Shown here piece after piece: positions 36,085 to 48,348 of a DNA stretch of 64,000 nucleotides. Positions within the stretch are counted from its first letter, which is position 1. Each line of letters begins with the position of its first letter. A program made the translations under genes and the position numbers. Under the pieces are notes generated by a model, which worked only from the letters and a program-made list of their open reading frames with translations, had not been told where the DNA came from and ran no database searches. Source of the DNA: Bradysia coprophila (taxonomy: Eukaryota; Arthropoda; Insecta; Diptera; Sciaridae); assembly GCF_014529535.1 (NCBI RefSeq), contig NC_050738.1, positions 12,292,062-12,356,061 of the forward strand. Direction: 5' to 3'.

Positions 36085-36964
36085 AATATTATGTCTTCCA
36101 TATTATATGATTAAGTAATCGTTAAGAAACCAGTGCAGATAAGATTTGGACATTTTTTATTAAGTTTGTAGTCCAGTTCGCTTTCATTCAAATAAAATGA
36201 AGTTGAACAAGATCTTTTGAAGGACAACGCGTGTGTGTACGAAATCTATTACTTCATTATATTCATAAGTTTCTATAAGTAAAAGATTACATGAACTGGA
36301 GCTCAACGCTTATTTTGGCGACGTTGTTAATAACAGATGATTCACAGGATCACATCTAGTGCTTGGTTCCATTTTATTTGTAAATCATCAAAGCTTTTAT
36401 TTAACCCATTCAGACAATTTACGGATTCATTATACGAGGGGCAGCCTGAAAGTTTCTAAACTGTTGAGACTTAAACATTATTATTGGTCTTTTTCAAGAT
36501 TTTTCTCATCTATTAATTCAGTTAGAGTCATTGAAACATAAAACGATACATTACGGGACATAAGTTTTATGAAAACCACGCTATTACATCACGTGAGCTA
36601 CATTCTTTGGAGTAAGCGTACGTCGAGATACGGTAAACCTGGGTAGATCAGCTTTATATGTTTGGTTTTTTTTAGAGACCTCACCGACAGACTTTTACGG
36701 CCAATAACAGTTCAGTCTTGACCACCGACTTTGCGTGACTTTTGAAATACGCCTCGATGTATGCAAATAGGAAAGTTAGTTGCTCAATCGATAATTATAA
36801 TTATATCGCCTAAATTTACACAATTTCATCGTGTTCAGATAACAACCAACGAGTATTATGTGTACATCGTTTCAGCTGTTACGCACACTACAGCTACCTA
36901 ATTTATAAAGGTAGAGTGAACTGTAGGACGTTACCAATGGATATAATTGCTAGAAAAAATTGAT
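36085..36964. other. Gene-free stretch
   Basis: No supported gene or repeat was seen between the carboxypeptidase promoter and the tRNA-like sequence. Confidence 0.45.
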
Positions 36965-37078
36965 GAGGAATTTTGTGCGACTCGAGAATCGAACTCCGAT
37001 TATTTTAGTCGAAGGCTGGTATACATATAACCATCAAGTTATCCCTTCCAGTATAATTTTACAACTTAGCCACCTTAC
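36965..37078 (-). repeat. tRNA-like / SINE-like sequence
   Basis: On the minus strand TGGCTAAGTTG resembles a pol III A box and GGAGTTCGATTCTC a B box, ~75 nt apart. The acceptor and T stems do not pair well enough for a real tRNA gene. It abuts the (TAAG)n 3' tail of the LINE fragment. A tRNA-derived SINE, or a tRNA-like tail, is the best guess. Confidence 0.4.
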
Positions 37079-37082
37079 TTAC

Positions 37083-38072
37083 TTACTTAGGCGGGCACTA
37101 CAACCTACTATTGGTTTTGGCCTCTTCCATCAATCTTCTCCAATCGGACCTATTCCGCGCCAACGTTCTCCAGTCGCTCACTCTTAGTACTTTTAGATCA
37201 GACTCAATTGCATCTTTCCATCTCGCTCTTGGTTTTCCTGGTCTGCGCCTTCCATCGGGATTTGTATTTAGCAGTTTCAGTGGTACACGTTCCTCGTTCA
37301 TTCTTTGTACTGTACAAATTGTACATGACCGAGCCATCTTAATCGATTGATTTTGATGAATTTGACTATATCAGGCTCCTTACAAAGCTGATACAGCTCA
37401 TGGTTGTATCTTCTTTTCCAGTTGTCGTTCACATTGACACCTCCAAAAATTGATCGAAGAATTCTCCTTTCAAAAACCAAAAGTGTCTGTTCGTCACTTT
37501 GTGTCATGCACCAAGCTTCCGATCCATATGCTACAACTGGTCGAATCAGGGATCTGTACAATTCGCTCTTAAGGTTGCGGTTCAGTGTTTTTGACCGGAT
37601 GAGTTTTTGAAGACTGTAGTACCTGTTACCTGTTACCTGTTACCAAGCGTTACCCTTCTACGTATTTCCTCTCCGATGCTATTATCACTATTGACCAGCG
37701 ACCCAAGGTAAATAAAGCTGTACATTCACCTCTAGGGTCCGTTGATCTGCCATCAGACAATGAAGTTGTCATGTACTTGGTTTTTCTCTCACTGACCTTT
37801 AAACCGAACTCAGCATCCCTATCTTCAATTTTCGTGAAATTCTCTTTAACGATGTCAATGTTCCGTCCAATAAAGTCTAGGTCATCAGCATATCCTAACA
37901 ACTGACTCATCTTTCTGAAGATTGTATCGCTGGTTTCCACGTCGCTCTCTCTTATCACCTTCTCAAGAACAATGTTGAAGAATAAAGCTGCCAGTCCATC
38001 GCCTTGTCTAAGTCCTTCCAAGGCTTCAAAGGTATCAGATAGATTGTTCCGAATTCTGACCTTGGCCACAAC
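37083..38072 (-). mobile_element. Decayed LINE (non-LTR) reverse transcriptase fragment
   Basis: The 5'-truncated end of a non-LTR retrotransposon. The RT core has GLRQGDGLAALFFNIVLEK and LLGYADDLDF (38069-37800). The C-terminal portion has LIRPVVAYGSEAW, LRWLGHVQ and GRRRPGKPRARWKDA (37600-37098). At least three frameshifts break it: near 37735, at the ACCTGTT triplication (about 37620-37645), and near 37325. The 3' end is marked by a TAAGTAAGTAAG tail (minus strand). It belongs to an insect LINE lineage; the exact clade cannot be set by eye. Non-functional. Confidence 0.9.
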
Positions 38073-41000
38073 TTACCCACCATAAAAGCTTTTTCCAACA
38101 TTTCAAGGACCAGGGCCTATTTTTGGAAGATTATTTTGTTGAATTTTCTTGACATTTTTTCGAAAAGGGTAAGTTGGAAAGTTTCAATGTTTTTTGATCG
38201 TTAGTAAAAGATACCCTGATTTTTGAGCAAATACAAAGTCAAAACAGGATTTTTCTATGGTTATTTGTATGTAGTTCCTGAATTAATCGTGTTCAATGTA
38301 TTTACGAGTAATGATCTCTACTTTTAATTATTTACTCATCTGCTAGAAGAAAATCAAACTGGCGCCTTCTTGTGATTTATATTTGATAATATTTTTATTG
38401 GCATGGAGCACTATTATTTATTGCCGTTCATCGTAAAACAGTGCAATGTCAATTTTAATTTAAACGAAATTTTATTATAAAAAAAAACGTTAAATAAAAG
38501 CAAAAACAAAACAAAATGTACAGAGAACTCTGAAATATAAATTAAAAAATAAATTAAACAATGATTTTGCGAGCTTTGATATTAGTATTTTTTAATAAAC
38601 GAATAAAAAAGTCCAATAAAAAGTTGCCATTAAAATCCCCTTTTAATGTGCTCGTTGCCTCATTTTAACCAATATAATTATCTTTCCTCTGTGTTGATGG
38701 TATTTTGTGTAAAATAAAATAATAAAACGTTATATGGGCAAATTTTACATTGTCTTTTACCTCCCTTTTGGCTTTATGGTATATAAAGGCTTTACTTAAT
38801 TGTCGGTTAATTGATACAGCATCTGGTTAACGTTTTTTTTATATAATACATTTTCCCTCTTTGATTACACCCAGTGTAATTGCAAAGTCTTTTATGTTAT
38901 ACGCAGAAAAAAAAATTTATTGAAAACAAATGCCTTTATATAGTGTGCATGCATGATGGGAATGAGTAATTGATAATTATTATGGTTCATATGCTACATG
39001 GAAGGATAATTATGGTACACCTACAACCGTACCAAAATGTATGTCATGTTAATAATACAATTTCGCTGTTGTGCAGCTGAGATATTTCGAAAGAAATTTA
39101 ATCGTTAAAAACGTCTGTTTGCGGCCAGAAAATGCGTCATTCGCGTCTCGCCCACAGCCGGTTTTTCGCATTTTCTAGTCGCTAGCAAACAATAGTTATT
39201 TGTTCACCAAAAGAAAAAAAAGTTTAAAATTTCATTTCGAGGGTTTTGTTTGTGGCTCGAAATGAAATTTCCCCCGAACAAAGTGAGGGCTACAAGCGAA
39301 AATGTCTAAGAACCGCCGGCCAAGACGGTAAGCACATTATTTTTCATGTAAGGGGTGAAAATCTCTGCAAAATTCCCGTTTTCGGCACCGTCACATGAAA
39401 AATAGTTATTTGCGTATCTGTTTTGGGCAACTGATTTTCGTATGCGTGACTTGGGACAAAAGAAAAAAAATCAAACTATGCGCCTTCGGCCCGGGCTGCA
39501 AATTTCACTTTTTTAATGTTGTTTACTTTCGCCTCTGTAATGCTAATCGCTATAATTTGCTTGAGGCCAGAGAATGACTCACCCATCGTCTCGCTCAAAA
39601 TCTGTTCTTCGCATTTTCTGTCCGAACAAGTTCGACGGTCCAAACTTCCCATATCAATGCAGATGTTGCGTGGACAATGGACCCAACAATGGATGCTTTC
39701 AGTATTCAGTTGTGATTTAAGTACCTTCCTCACCTCACCGTCAAACCAACCAAGACAGTAATGTACTATTTTTAGTGGATTTAACGTCAGACTCATTGTC
39801 TTGTCATTTCCAATTATGTATTTCCACAAAGTCGATATTTGGAAAAACTTTTTGTCGAAAAATATTTTTGGTTATAGGCTGAACTTGAATGAATCACAAA
39901 GAATGTACGTTACTAATCCCACAAATCTACTTAAAGTTAGGCACACATTTATGTCAGTATGTGGTTACGTAATTGAACATACCTTTCTCCCTGGTGGGCA
40001 TATTCTGTGATTGATGAAGATGATGTATAAAAGAGTCCATGGCAAATAGAATAAATTTTTCTAAAAAATCTTTTCATTATTGTAGCTTGAAGATGATGGA
40101 TCTAATCGTAACCAGGTTCTTTGTCTTATTTAAGTTTTTTTCTCTCTTCTATATGCTGTTACATTAACTTATAAGTTTGTATAATTTTACAACTTTTAAG
40201 CACCGCAAAAAAGGTCTGGTGCACTTTCATCCACAATGTTGAGGTACTAAGTTTAATAAAGAAAGAAAGTTTCACATAACTCAAATAATTCGCTTTGATA
40301 AAATAAACATTCCCGAATGTGGAGTATAGTATCGCATAAAAGTTGGAAAACATAATGTAAGACTATTATTCAAGATTAAAGTCAATAAAATGTGTGTTTT
40401 TTTGCTCTCTAAGTATTTTATACGTATATATCGCATATAGGACCCCGATTCTGGGGGTATAGTATCTGTATACTGTACTGTATGGATTATTATTCTCGGG
40501 TAGTCTGGTTCATGCTTATTCTTTTGTGTATTTCAAGTATGTAGACTGTAGGTAGACGGTCCGACATGCGAAAAGTAAGAAATTGTTCAGTTGATATGTG
40601 CACACAGAGCATATGGTTGTTCACAAGTAAATGTAAATATGTGTATTGAAAATGTAGATTCGAAGCTAAAAGTCTATTGCTCGTATCATCGGCTTGTTCA
40701 ATCTTTTGTGTACAATTATACGCTATTGAATCTGAATGACTTCTATATTCTTCGATAAAATGCAATTAGGTACCGTAGTTGAGTAAGATTTGGAGTGTTT
40801 TCTTCGTTTAACGAGGGATACAATTTTTGAAAGGATGTGATACAAAAAATGGGATTAAACTCATACCATGGCGATTACTTCCTAATAGTAATGCTCTAGG
40901 AATTATATTTTTAATGCTAGGCACTGAAGAAATATTAATTAATTGATTAAAATTGGGACTAGACAATAATATTAGGATTTCAACGATGACAAGGCTGCGA

Positions 41001-41345
41001 AACTAAAAGTGAGCTGGAACATCTGCATTGAAATTTTCGAAAGCTTTAAGAAGAATAGGGTAGAAATGACGAAATCTATTAGAATCCATTAGAATTAATT
41101 GGCTAGTATTAGGATTCGTTATTGCTGGATTCGCTAGACAACACCATCGTAACGTTGGGATCAGGATTTCTCAGCTGAAAACTGAAATTTGGTTAGATTT
41201 TTCTAATATTTTTGGCACAAAAATTTTGGCCTGTTCTTTGTAGTACCAAGAAAGTTATACAAATTATGTTCTGGTATCCGTAAGTGTTGTGCAACTTTTC
41301 TCTCCGTAAACCGATTTGAGTTTGTTTGTAATTCGTGAAGCATTA
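38073..41345. other. Gene-free stretch with short repeat-like blocks
   Basis: 39118-39630 holds repeated words (GGCCAGA-AATG-CTC, GGGCTACAAGCGAAAATGTC), the latter shared with 55990-56015. A hairpin with ATTTCATTTCGAG arms spans 39230-39272. No supported gene. Confidence 0.45.
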
Positions 41346-42290
41346 AGTTAAACAAACACTTTGGGTGATCAAATTGTCGAAAGAATTGAGGAAACCAGAG
41401 ATTTGGGTATTTTGGTCGACAGATGGTTCCATCTTGGACATCACATAGAAACAATGGCAATGGAATGTCGTCAGACGATCGGCTGCGTAAAACACTTTTC
41501 AAATGGAAATTTTACGAAAGAGACGCAGCGAATATTGTATGTGGCGTACGTCAGATCACGACTAGAATTCGCATCATTTGGAGTCCGGCGGCACAAATTT
41601 ACAAGGACGATATCGAATCTTTTCAAAAGCAATTTGTCATTTAGGGGTCATTCATTCACTACTTTTGGTCAGTTTTAGACCCCCCCCTCCCCCCTCGTCA
41701 CGCAAAAGTGGTCAAATTTGACCCAATTTTGTATGGAGTGTCCGAAATCGTAGACCCCCCCCCTCCCCCCTCAGTACCGGACGTCATTTATGAATGACCC
41801 CTTACTTGCTTGAGAGCCGAAGTAATGCGACATCATATCGGCTGGCACCGTACGTCGATCGGTGTAAACAGTTGAAGCTGCAAAGTTTGGAAACGAGACG
41901 TACGATTGCGGACGCTGTTCTTGCCTTCGACATATACAAAGGGAATATTGTGGACGATATGATATCACCGAAGTTTGTACGCAACACGAGTGCATACGGC
42001 CTCAGGGATTCTACGATGCAGTTGCTTATTGAACCGCGAATGTCCAGAGCGTATCTTTCGAACCAGCCAGTAGTCCGGGTAATCTGAATCGTAAATGAAT
42101 ATAAATCGTTAGTGAGACGGACTAATAGCAGGACGGTTTTCAAGAGTCTTTTGTTTGATGTTTTTAACCTTTGACGCGCATATCTGTTAAAACTGTACAT
42201 TGTGTACTCGTCAAATTCATTGTATTTTTGTATTACATTAATATTCACCCAGTTTTTGGCGGTGCAATAAAGTTGATTGATTGATTTAAC
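41346..42290 (+). mobile_element. LINE (non-LTR) RT C-terminal fragment, interrupted by a MITE
   Basis: The conceptual protein shows the C-terminal connection region of jockey/I/R1-like RTs: RDLGILVD, RQTIGCVKHF, YVRSRLEFAS, then RLAPYVDRCKQLKLQSLETRR and a terminal Leu/Ser-rich region up to a stop at ~42085. A frameshift lies near 41575-41590. A 159-bp MITE (41644-41802) sits inside, and removing it with one TA brings the flanking frames into register. The 3' end is AATAAAGTTGATTGATTGAT at ~42287. The copy is 5'-truncated and dead. Confidence 0.85.
41644..41802. mobile_element. 159-bp MITE nested in the LINE fragment
   Basis: Inverted ends (A/G)GGGTCATTCAT and poly-C/G tracts CCCCCCC-TCCCCCCTC occur in both halves. 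TA (or TTA) is duplicated at 41642-41643 and 41803-41804. Excision in silico restores the LINE reading register, fixing the insertion boundaries. Confidence 0.85.
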
Positions 42291-42420
42291 AAAAACTGTT
42301 CGCACACTTTTTGTTTGTTTGATCGTTTATCTAAATTGTGCTTAATAACAGTTAACCAATTTGCAAGCCTTTACATAAGAAACCAGCCTAATCCGGGCTG
42401 TTTCGAAACTTGTAAAGCCT

Positions 42421-43029
42421 CACGGTTGGTTTGAAACGAGATTAAATAGGGACCGCCGACCACCAATAATTTTTTTTCATATTTATAATGAGTGATGGAT
42501 AAGAACTTCACACAGGAATTAGCGACAAATTAGTTTGAAATAAAGCTGCCAGAAAGGTGCAGAAGTGTCCAAATTTCACCGAGGGTGGCGGAAAAAGCAA
42601 CTTCTCTGAAAATGTACCATAAAAGAACAACTTCAAATTTTTTTTGTCGCCATTCGAAAGAGCTCATTAACCGCGACTAGAATCAATCTTAACTGGCTGG
42701 CTCGGTCACTTTGTCAAGGATATATTACTCTTCGAAAATGGGGAAATTTCGACTTTCAACTGTTATTGCTCCGAGAGCAGATGACCGAAAGCAATAGTTT
42801 TTAGACAGTATATCTTAGAATTGTTCCCTCTACCAATCCCAATTAAAATATTTGCTCAGGCTGTACCTGACTGCTTGCGGTAGTCGCATCCACTGGTTCT
42901 CAGAAACGGCCCAGGGGTTTGGGCTAATTTTTTCCTGTGTGAAGTTCTTATCCATCACTCATTATAAATATGAAAAAAAATTATTGGTGGTCGGCGGTCC
43001 CTATTTAATCTCGTTTCAAACCAACCGTG
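42421..43029. mobile_element. 609-bp MITE with 98-bp perfect arms, CACGG ends
   Basis: The arms starting CACGGTTGGTTTGAAACGAG are identical for ~98 bp at both ends. GCCT is duplicated at 42417-42420 and 43030-43033. CAC ends with a 4-bp duplication fit the CMC (Chapaev-like) group better than hAT or mariner. Identical arms imply recent activity. Non-coding. Confidence 0.87.
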
Positions 43030-43033
43030 GCCT

Positions 43034-45304
43034 TCTTTGTAACATTATCAGAGCCTATTAATTAGGGAAAATTTTGATGAAAGGACGTTATTAAGTTGTG
43101 CTTGACTAGTTTCACTTCCTCCAGGATTAGAAACTTGCCATGTTATTTTAATGTGGACACATCCATCAATTTTGTCAGATGTCAGCTAAAAATCTACGCT
43201 AACGTCAATATGTATTAAAAAGCACAAAGACCGAAGTTTGACCGTAGCTACATACATAGTCAGTATAATGAAAAATTCAAGATGCGCTAAAAGTTAACTA
43301 GAAATTGGAAATTAAAGAAACCAACGCTGCGTATGGCCAAGTACACAACCAGCTGGTGAAATGAAATTTTGACACAAAATGTATGGGTCATCGTTCAACA
43401 TTTTCAGCTAGCGTGGAAAAATCGGAAAAATGCATGAGAATTTCATTTCAACGACTGTTTGTATACTTGAATCACTGACAAAATTAAAAATCTGAAAATT
43501 TTACCCATCTTAACGTATATCTTATGTGATCAAAATTCGTTTGAATACGTAAAAATGGCGCTTTTTTAAAAAATCTTCTAATTTGCGAATTTGAGAATTG
43601 TGTCATACACTTTTCGGGAGGACGATCCGGTTTTCAAAACCCCTAAAGAGAAAGTTTCAAAAAAAAATGTTTATGGTTTGTATCTACTATTTAATTGGCC
43701 GATAACAATGGTTTGATTACATTTATGTTCTAAAATACGATTTCGCGAGCCAACTTTCTGTTATTTTTCAAACCAGAGCCACCTAAATTTCCCTTATTAG
43801 TTTGGAATTTCACAGATTGAAACGCAGCCACATAAACAAACGATTTCCATTCCACCAACTTCCTATTTCTGATGTTCATGCAAATTCAATATTTTCATTT
43901 TATTTATTTTTTTCTATTCATTTTATTTTGTCTTCTGTAAATAAGACTACATCAAGGAGAAGAGACAAGAAAATGATTTTCGATTCCATATTCAACGTAA
44001 AAACAATTTTTCTAAAGATTATATCCTGTTTATGTGTTCAAACTTGTTTACATGTGAAATCATGTGAAAAACAAGACGATAAAAATAAAGCGACAGCATG
44101 ATGGTCTTGTATGTGTATTCATTATTCATAGAAATATTTAAATATGCATGCATGCCTGCAACAAATGGTGAAAATTGTTTAGTCAAGAAAAGTGGGGAGG
44201 AAAATTGTAGCAACGGAATGATGATGCTGTGTCATTTTTTAGCGGTGAACATGTTGTCTGATTTATAAATAGTTGGCGTGATTTCAAACGTAGTCACATA
44301 CTAAAACCAATTCGTTTTGCGAAATAATATCAAATTTATCTCGACGGAAATATCCTGTATCTGGCAAATTATAGCTGAAAAAAAACGCCAAATTTTTATC
44401 GGACCGTCGTGTCACTCAACCAACATTGTATAGTGTCATATCGTTAAAAATTTATTTGGTATTTCATCCTAACTATCCCGTTTACAAATTGTATCGCTCG
44501 CATATTATGTGTGCGATCATCACAGACAAAACATTTTACCCCTTCGGTTGCTGTTTTATCGCTAACATCAAAAATGTATACGTAAAAGATAACGCACAAG
44601 CCGCTTTCAGAACGGTTTTCAAATACAGTAACCCTTCCATACAAAACTCCAATTTGATAATGTCGGATATACACACAGCATACACATCTTTGCTGTAAGC
44701 TCATTGATTGAAAATCATGATGATGGAGGGTGTATGTGCAATCAACTACTTATTGTGGTTAGCATGTTTAACCACTTAATAGCTTGATTACAACTTGTTT
44801 TCTCTTTTGTTGAATCATGTATTGAAACGAAGGTTTAACATCCTGCAGAGTTTTTTTGTTAGAGCATTATAACATCGATTAATAAAAAAGCTTGATGATA
44901 CACTTCAATGGATACATTGTCGGTGTTTAATTATTTCGGCATTCATTTGAATCGAAATTATTGCCCATTTTACTTCTCTATTACCTGCAATTAGCTTTGA
45001 TGAAAGTCAGAATCTACCGCTAGGAAATGGGAAAAAGCCTTTGATGAACAATGTTACATTACGGATAGCATCGAAGCATGTCACTATTTACTATGATGAT
45101 CAAACCATGTTTAAGAGAATATTTAAAAATCTTTTTCTTCTTTAGTTTTAACACGATTCTGCAAGACGATATCAGATGATATAGCCATCTGTCAATTGAT
45201 ACGACCAAAGTTAGTACATATTGTTAGGTATATGAAGTACAAGATTGGTACGTATACAATGTCATATTTGTTCCATTATTTTCTATGAAGTACATACAGT
45301 TTAA
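43034..45304. other. Gene-free stretch
   Basis: Short frames at 43802-44101 and 44426-44704 (both strands) lack motifs. No repeat or RNA gene was seen. Confidence 0.45.
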
Positions 45305-45620
45305 ATATTAGGGTTGCAACCATGTTCGATGAGAAAAAAATTCAAAATCTTTTTTATCGAAATATCTTTAAAATGAGCCATAACAAGTTAAATTCGACCA
45401 ATTTTCAACTTTATTTTTGATCAATTGAAGTTTTCAATTTGTTTCGAAAATCGACCTTCGGGGACTTTGGTCACTGCGGCAGAAGTAAAGTTTTTGTTAC
45501 TATTTTCGATCATTTTTGATTTTATTATGATAGCGTGGAGGGTATAGAGAATACTGATGAAAGTACAACAAATCATCTTTTTGGTAAAGAAGAGAATGGT
45601 CCAATGTCTCAAATTTTCAG
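45305..45620. repeat. Decayed relative of the 8813-9407 hAT-type MITE
   Basis: The interior words of the 8813-9407 element recur here in the same order: AATGAGCCAT, GAAAATCGAC, a GG-ACTTTGG motif, and GAGAATGGTCCAATGT. The terminal TAGGGGTGATC repeats are missing, so it is an end-less, diverged copy. Confidence 0.65.
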
Positions 45621-45624
45621 TTCT

Positions 45625-46817
45625 TTATTTTTCCCGTCTCAGGAAACTATATATAACACGAGTATACCTACACCCTGCCAGACACACCATTTGTTTGCTA
45701 CAACCATTTCTGCATACGAGTTTCTTTAAGGAACATCCTTATAGCATGTGGGAAGACTGGTATAGTGAATGAATGATGTAATGGTAGCTCTAATTTAAAT
45801 CGAGCTTGATAACGAAATTTCCAATGCGGTAACATCACCAAAATCTCAACACAATCAATCGCCTTAAATCATATAGAATATAGGATAGGAAACAATAATC
45901 GAAACATGGAATTCATGAAACGAAAATTTCTTGTTAACATTTATATACCCACTTCTGCCCGGGCATTTCCTCGTGTCTTTCTCATCTCACCCATATCAAA
46001 TATAAATCTTAACAACGTATTGTGCAAAGTTTTTAGTTTGCAGCTAGGCTCTTTAGTATGGTAGTTTTGTACAACTTCTTCTTCGTCGGTGTGGAGAGAA
46101 CATTTATTTGTATGTTATACTTTATGATGTACATTATTTACATAGCATTATAGCGAGAATGGCATCGGTATTCGTGTTGTTTTCTTTTCGATGCTGAATG
46201 GAACTTTCAATATTTCTTGTTCTTTTTGTTGTAATATGTATGGGTGTGTATTGTGTATGTGTTACAATATTATATCCGTCTATATCCAAACTTGGAAGGA
46301 AAAACCTCGGAAAAAAACTAAAATAAAAATTATTTTCTTAAAGTTGTGTCACATTTATTTATGTCTAAACTTTGTTTTTTTATTAATAAAAATTTTTACG
46401 ACTAAAGTTCCTCGTTTTTTGTGTGTACATTAAAGTTCCAATCTTCTCAGCAATAAATAATTGTTCTAAAAACTTAAGATTTATCAATTTTCAATTAAGT
46501 TATTAGGGGTGCCTATCGATTAATTGGCCTAAATATGTTGTCAGTGAAAAGAAAAATCCGGAACATCCAATTGATTATATTTGTGGACTATGTGGAGCCT
46601 ACAATAGTAGGTTGTTCACCGAGGGAAGAAAATAGGAATTTTCAGCAAGAGTTTTTTTTTGTGGCTACGAGTCGTTCGAGTTGTAATTCCTTATTTTCTT
46701 TCATTAATGAATCCCATTTTTTTATGTGTGCGAAGTGTGATTTCTTCGCGAAAAAAAAACATCAACTTGTTACACAATTTTTCAAAACAAAACCAAAGTT
46801 GACAGTTAGAGTAGAAT
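45625..46817. other. Gene-free stretch
   Basis: No supported gene. Frames of 64-98 codons carry no motif. Confidence 0.45.
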
Positions 46818-46825
46818 GTTTCTAT

Positions 46826-46987
46826 CAATGAAAGTCTAGAACAGGTATGGTCGATCGGCGAATTCGTCTTAAACGCACTCACATTTTATGTCAAAATAAT
46901 ATGAAAATGAGTGCGTTTAAGTACGAAAATCAAATGTTTATGTCCTCCGGGCGGACAATAGACCATACCTGTTTTACACTTTCATTG
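46826..46987. mobile_element. 162-bp nested-hairpin MITE, 8-bp target duplication
   Basis: The terminal inverted repeats CAATGAAAGT-TA-AACAGG (then TATGGTC) are flanked by exact GTTTCTAT at 46818-46825 and 46988-46995. A second hairpin with TTAAACGCACTCA arms (about 46869-46922) lies inside. An 8-bp duplication suggests hAT, although the ends do not start CAG/TAG. Confidence 0.88.
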
Positions 46988-47002
46988 GTTTCTATTTCAT
47001 AT

Positions 47003-47337
47003 TTGAGGTGTGATTAACATTAAAATTCATATTTTCACACCTCTTGTTTTGACATGGTAGAAAATCTGCCACGAACTGTTTATTTTCTTTGTTTTGACAA
47101 ATTGTGTAACAAATTGATGTTTTTGTTTCGTAGAGAAATACGATTAATCACACATCTTTTTTCACCTCTGGAAGAAAATGGAAAATTTCAACTCAAGCGA
47201 TAAAACTTCTTTCTTGTTGGAATTTCCTATTAAAAAATAGACATTTTCTCCACCGAACTGTCATCGGAAAAAGCATCAACAAAATGTCATTCTCTTACAT
47301 AGCGTTTTGAGTGGAGAAAATAAGGTTAATCACACCG
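47003..47337. mobile_element. 335-bp inverted-repeat element, CATAT flanks
   Basis: GGTGTGATTAAC at the left end is inverted at the right end (GTTAATCACACC). CATAT flanks it at 46998-47002 and 47338-47342. Extra GAGGTGTGA/TCACACCTC dyads lie inside. It begins only two bases after the duplication of the preceding MITE. Family unknown. Confidence 0.65.
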
Positions 47338-47342
47338 CATAT

Positions 47343-48340
47343 GAAACTTTTATAAAAAGTTTCGTATCATAAATTTCAACACAACCTTAACTGCTAACCT
47401 TCCAATTTCGGATAAACATTTCAAACGCAATTATTTTACAGCATTTCATCATATTAATGTGTTGTGTCCCAGATGAACGAGCAACAAATAAAAAGGTACA
47501 CAAAAATGAAACACTTCTATTAATTTCATATCTGAATTGCTCTTCCAGTATTTTTAATTAAATTAAAAGAAAAAAAATTTCTCGTTTCACACAAAAATAC
47601 ATTTATTATCTAAATTATTTTATTTGCCGCAAAGTTATAAATTACACTTCTGAAACACTTTCCCCTCGAGAAACCCGAGAGACTGGAGAGCGCACAATAA
47701 TAATAAAGGTGGAAACATTTTTCAAAAGTATGAAAAATATAAAATCTACGGGAAAAATTGTATTATATGTGAAAGTGAACTTTATTATTTCAGCTATTTA
47801 GTGAATCCGTTTGGAATAATTCCGTTTCCGATCGCATTATTCAGAAACGTTTTTGATAGCCTGGAGGAACTGGCCACATGTACTTCATATTATATTATTT
47901 GTATAATACACACAACGTGTACATCGAAAAGTTTCTACAAAAAAGGCAAAGAAGAAAAATTGGTAAAAGAAACTTGGAAGTGGATTTCTTCACGTTAAAT
48001 AACGTACAAATAAACTTTGAAATTGTATTTTATATGGGCTATTGGGAGCTATTTTATTGAGATTAACAAATTTATTCATTTTGTAATTCAAGTCGTTTGG
48101 AAAACTTGATGTAAAAATTATTTGTAGACTCTCAGAACAACAAATATTTATTCGTAAAATAAACAAGTGAGTTAGATTCAGCTGAAAGTGATGATCGTGT
48201 AATAGAAGCCTTTCAATTACAAATCTATCTTGTTTGGGAAGGAATTACTTGAAGGTACTTTCTGTAGCATTCGTTAAAAAAAACATTAGAAATTCGGCAC
48301 GTGCAATCACATACAGTTAGAGAAACACAACTGTTGCAAA
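47343..48340. other. Gene-free stretch
   Basis: A 65-codon forward frame (47801-47998) follows a possible splice acceptor but has no motif. Nothing else is supported. Confidence 0.45.
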
Positions 48341-48348
48341 CGATTCAT

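Noticed and set aside
36965..37078. Functional tRNA gene
   Set aside because: Acceptor and T-stem pairing are not adequate and the A-to-B distance is too long without a clear intron.
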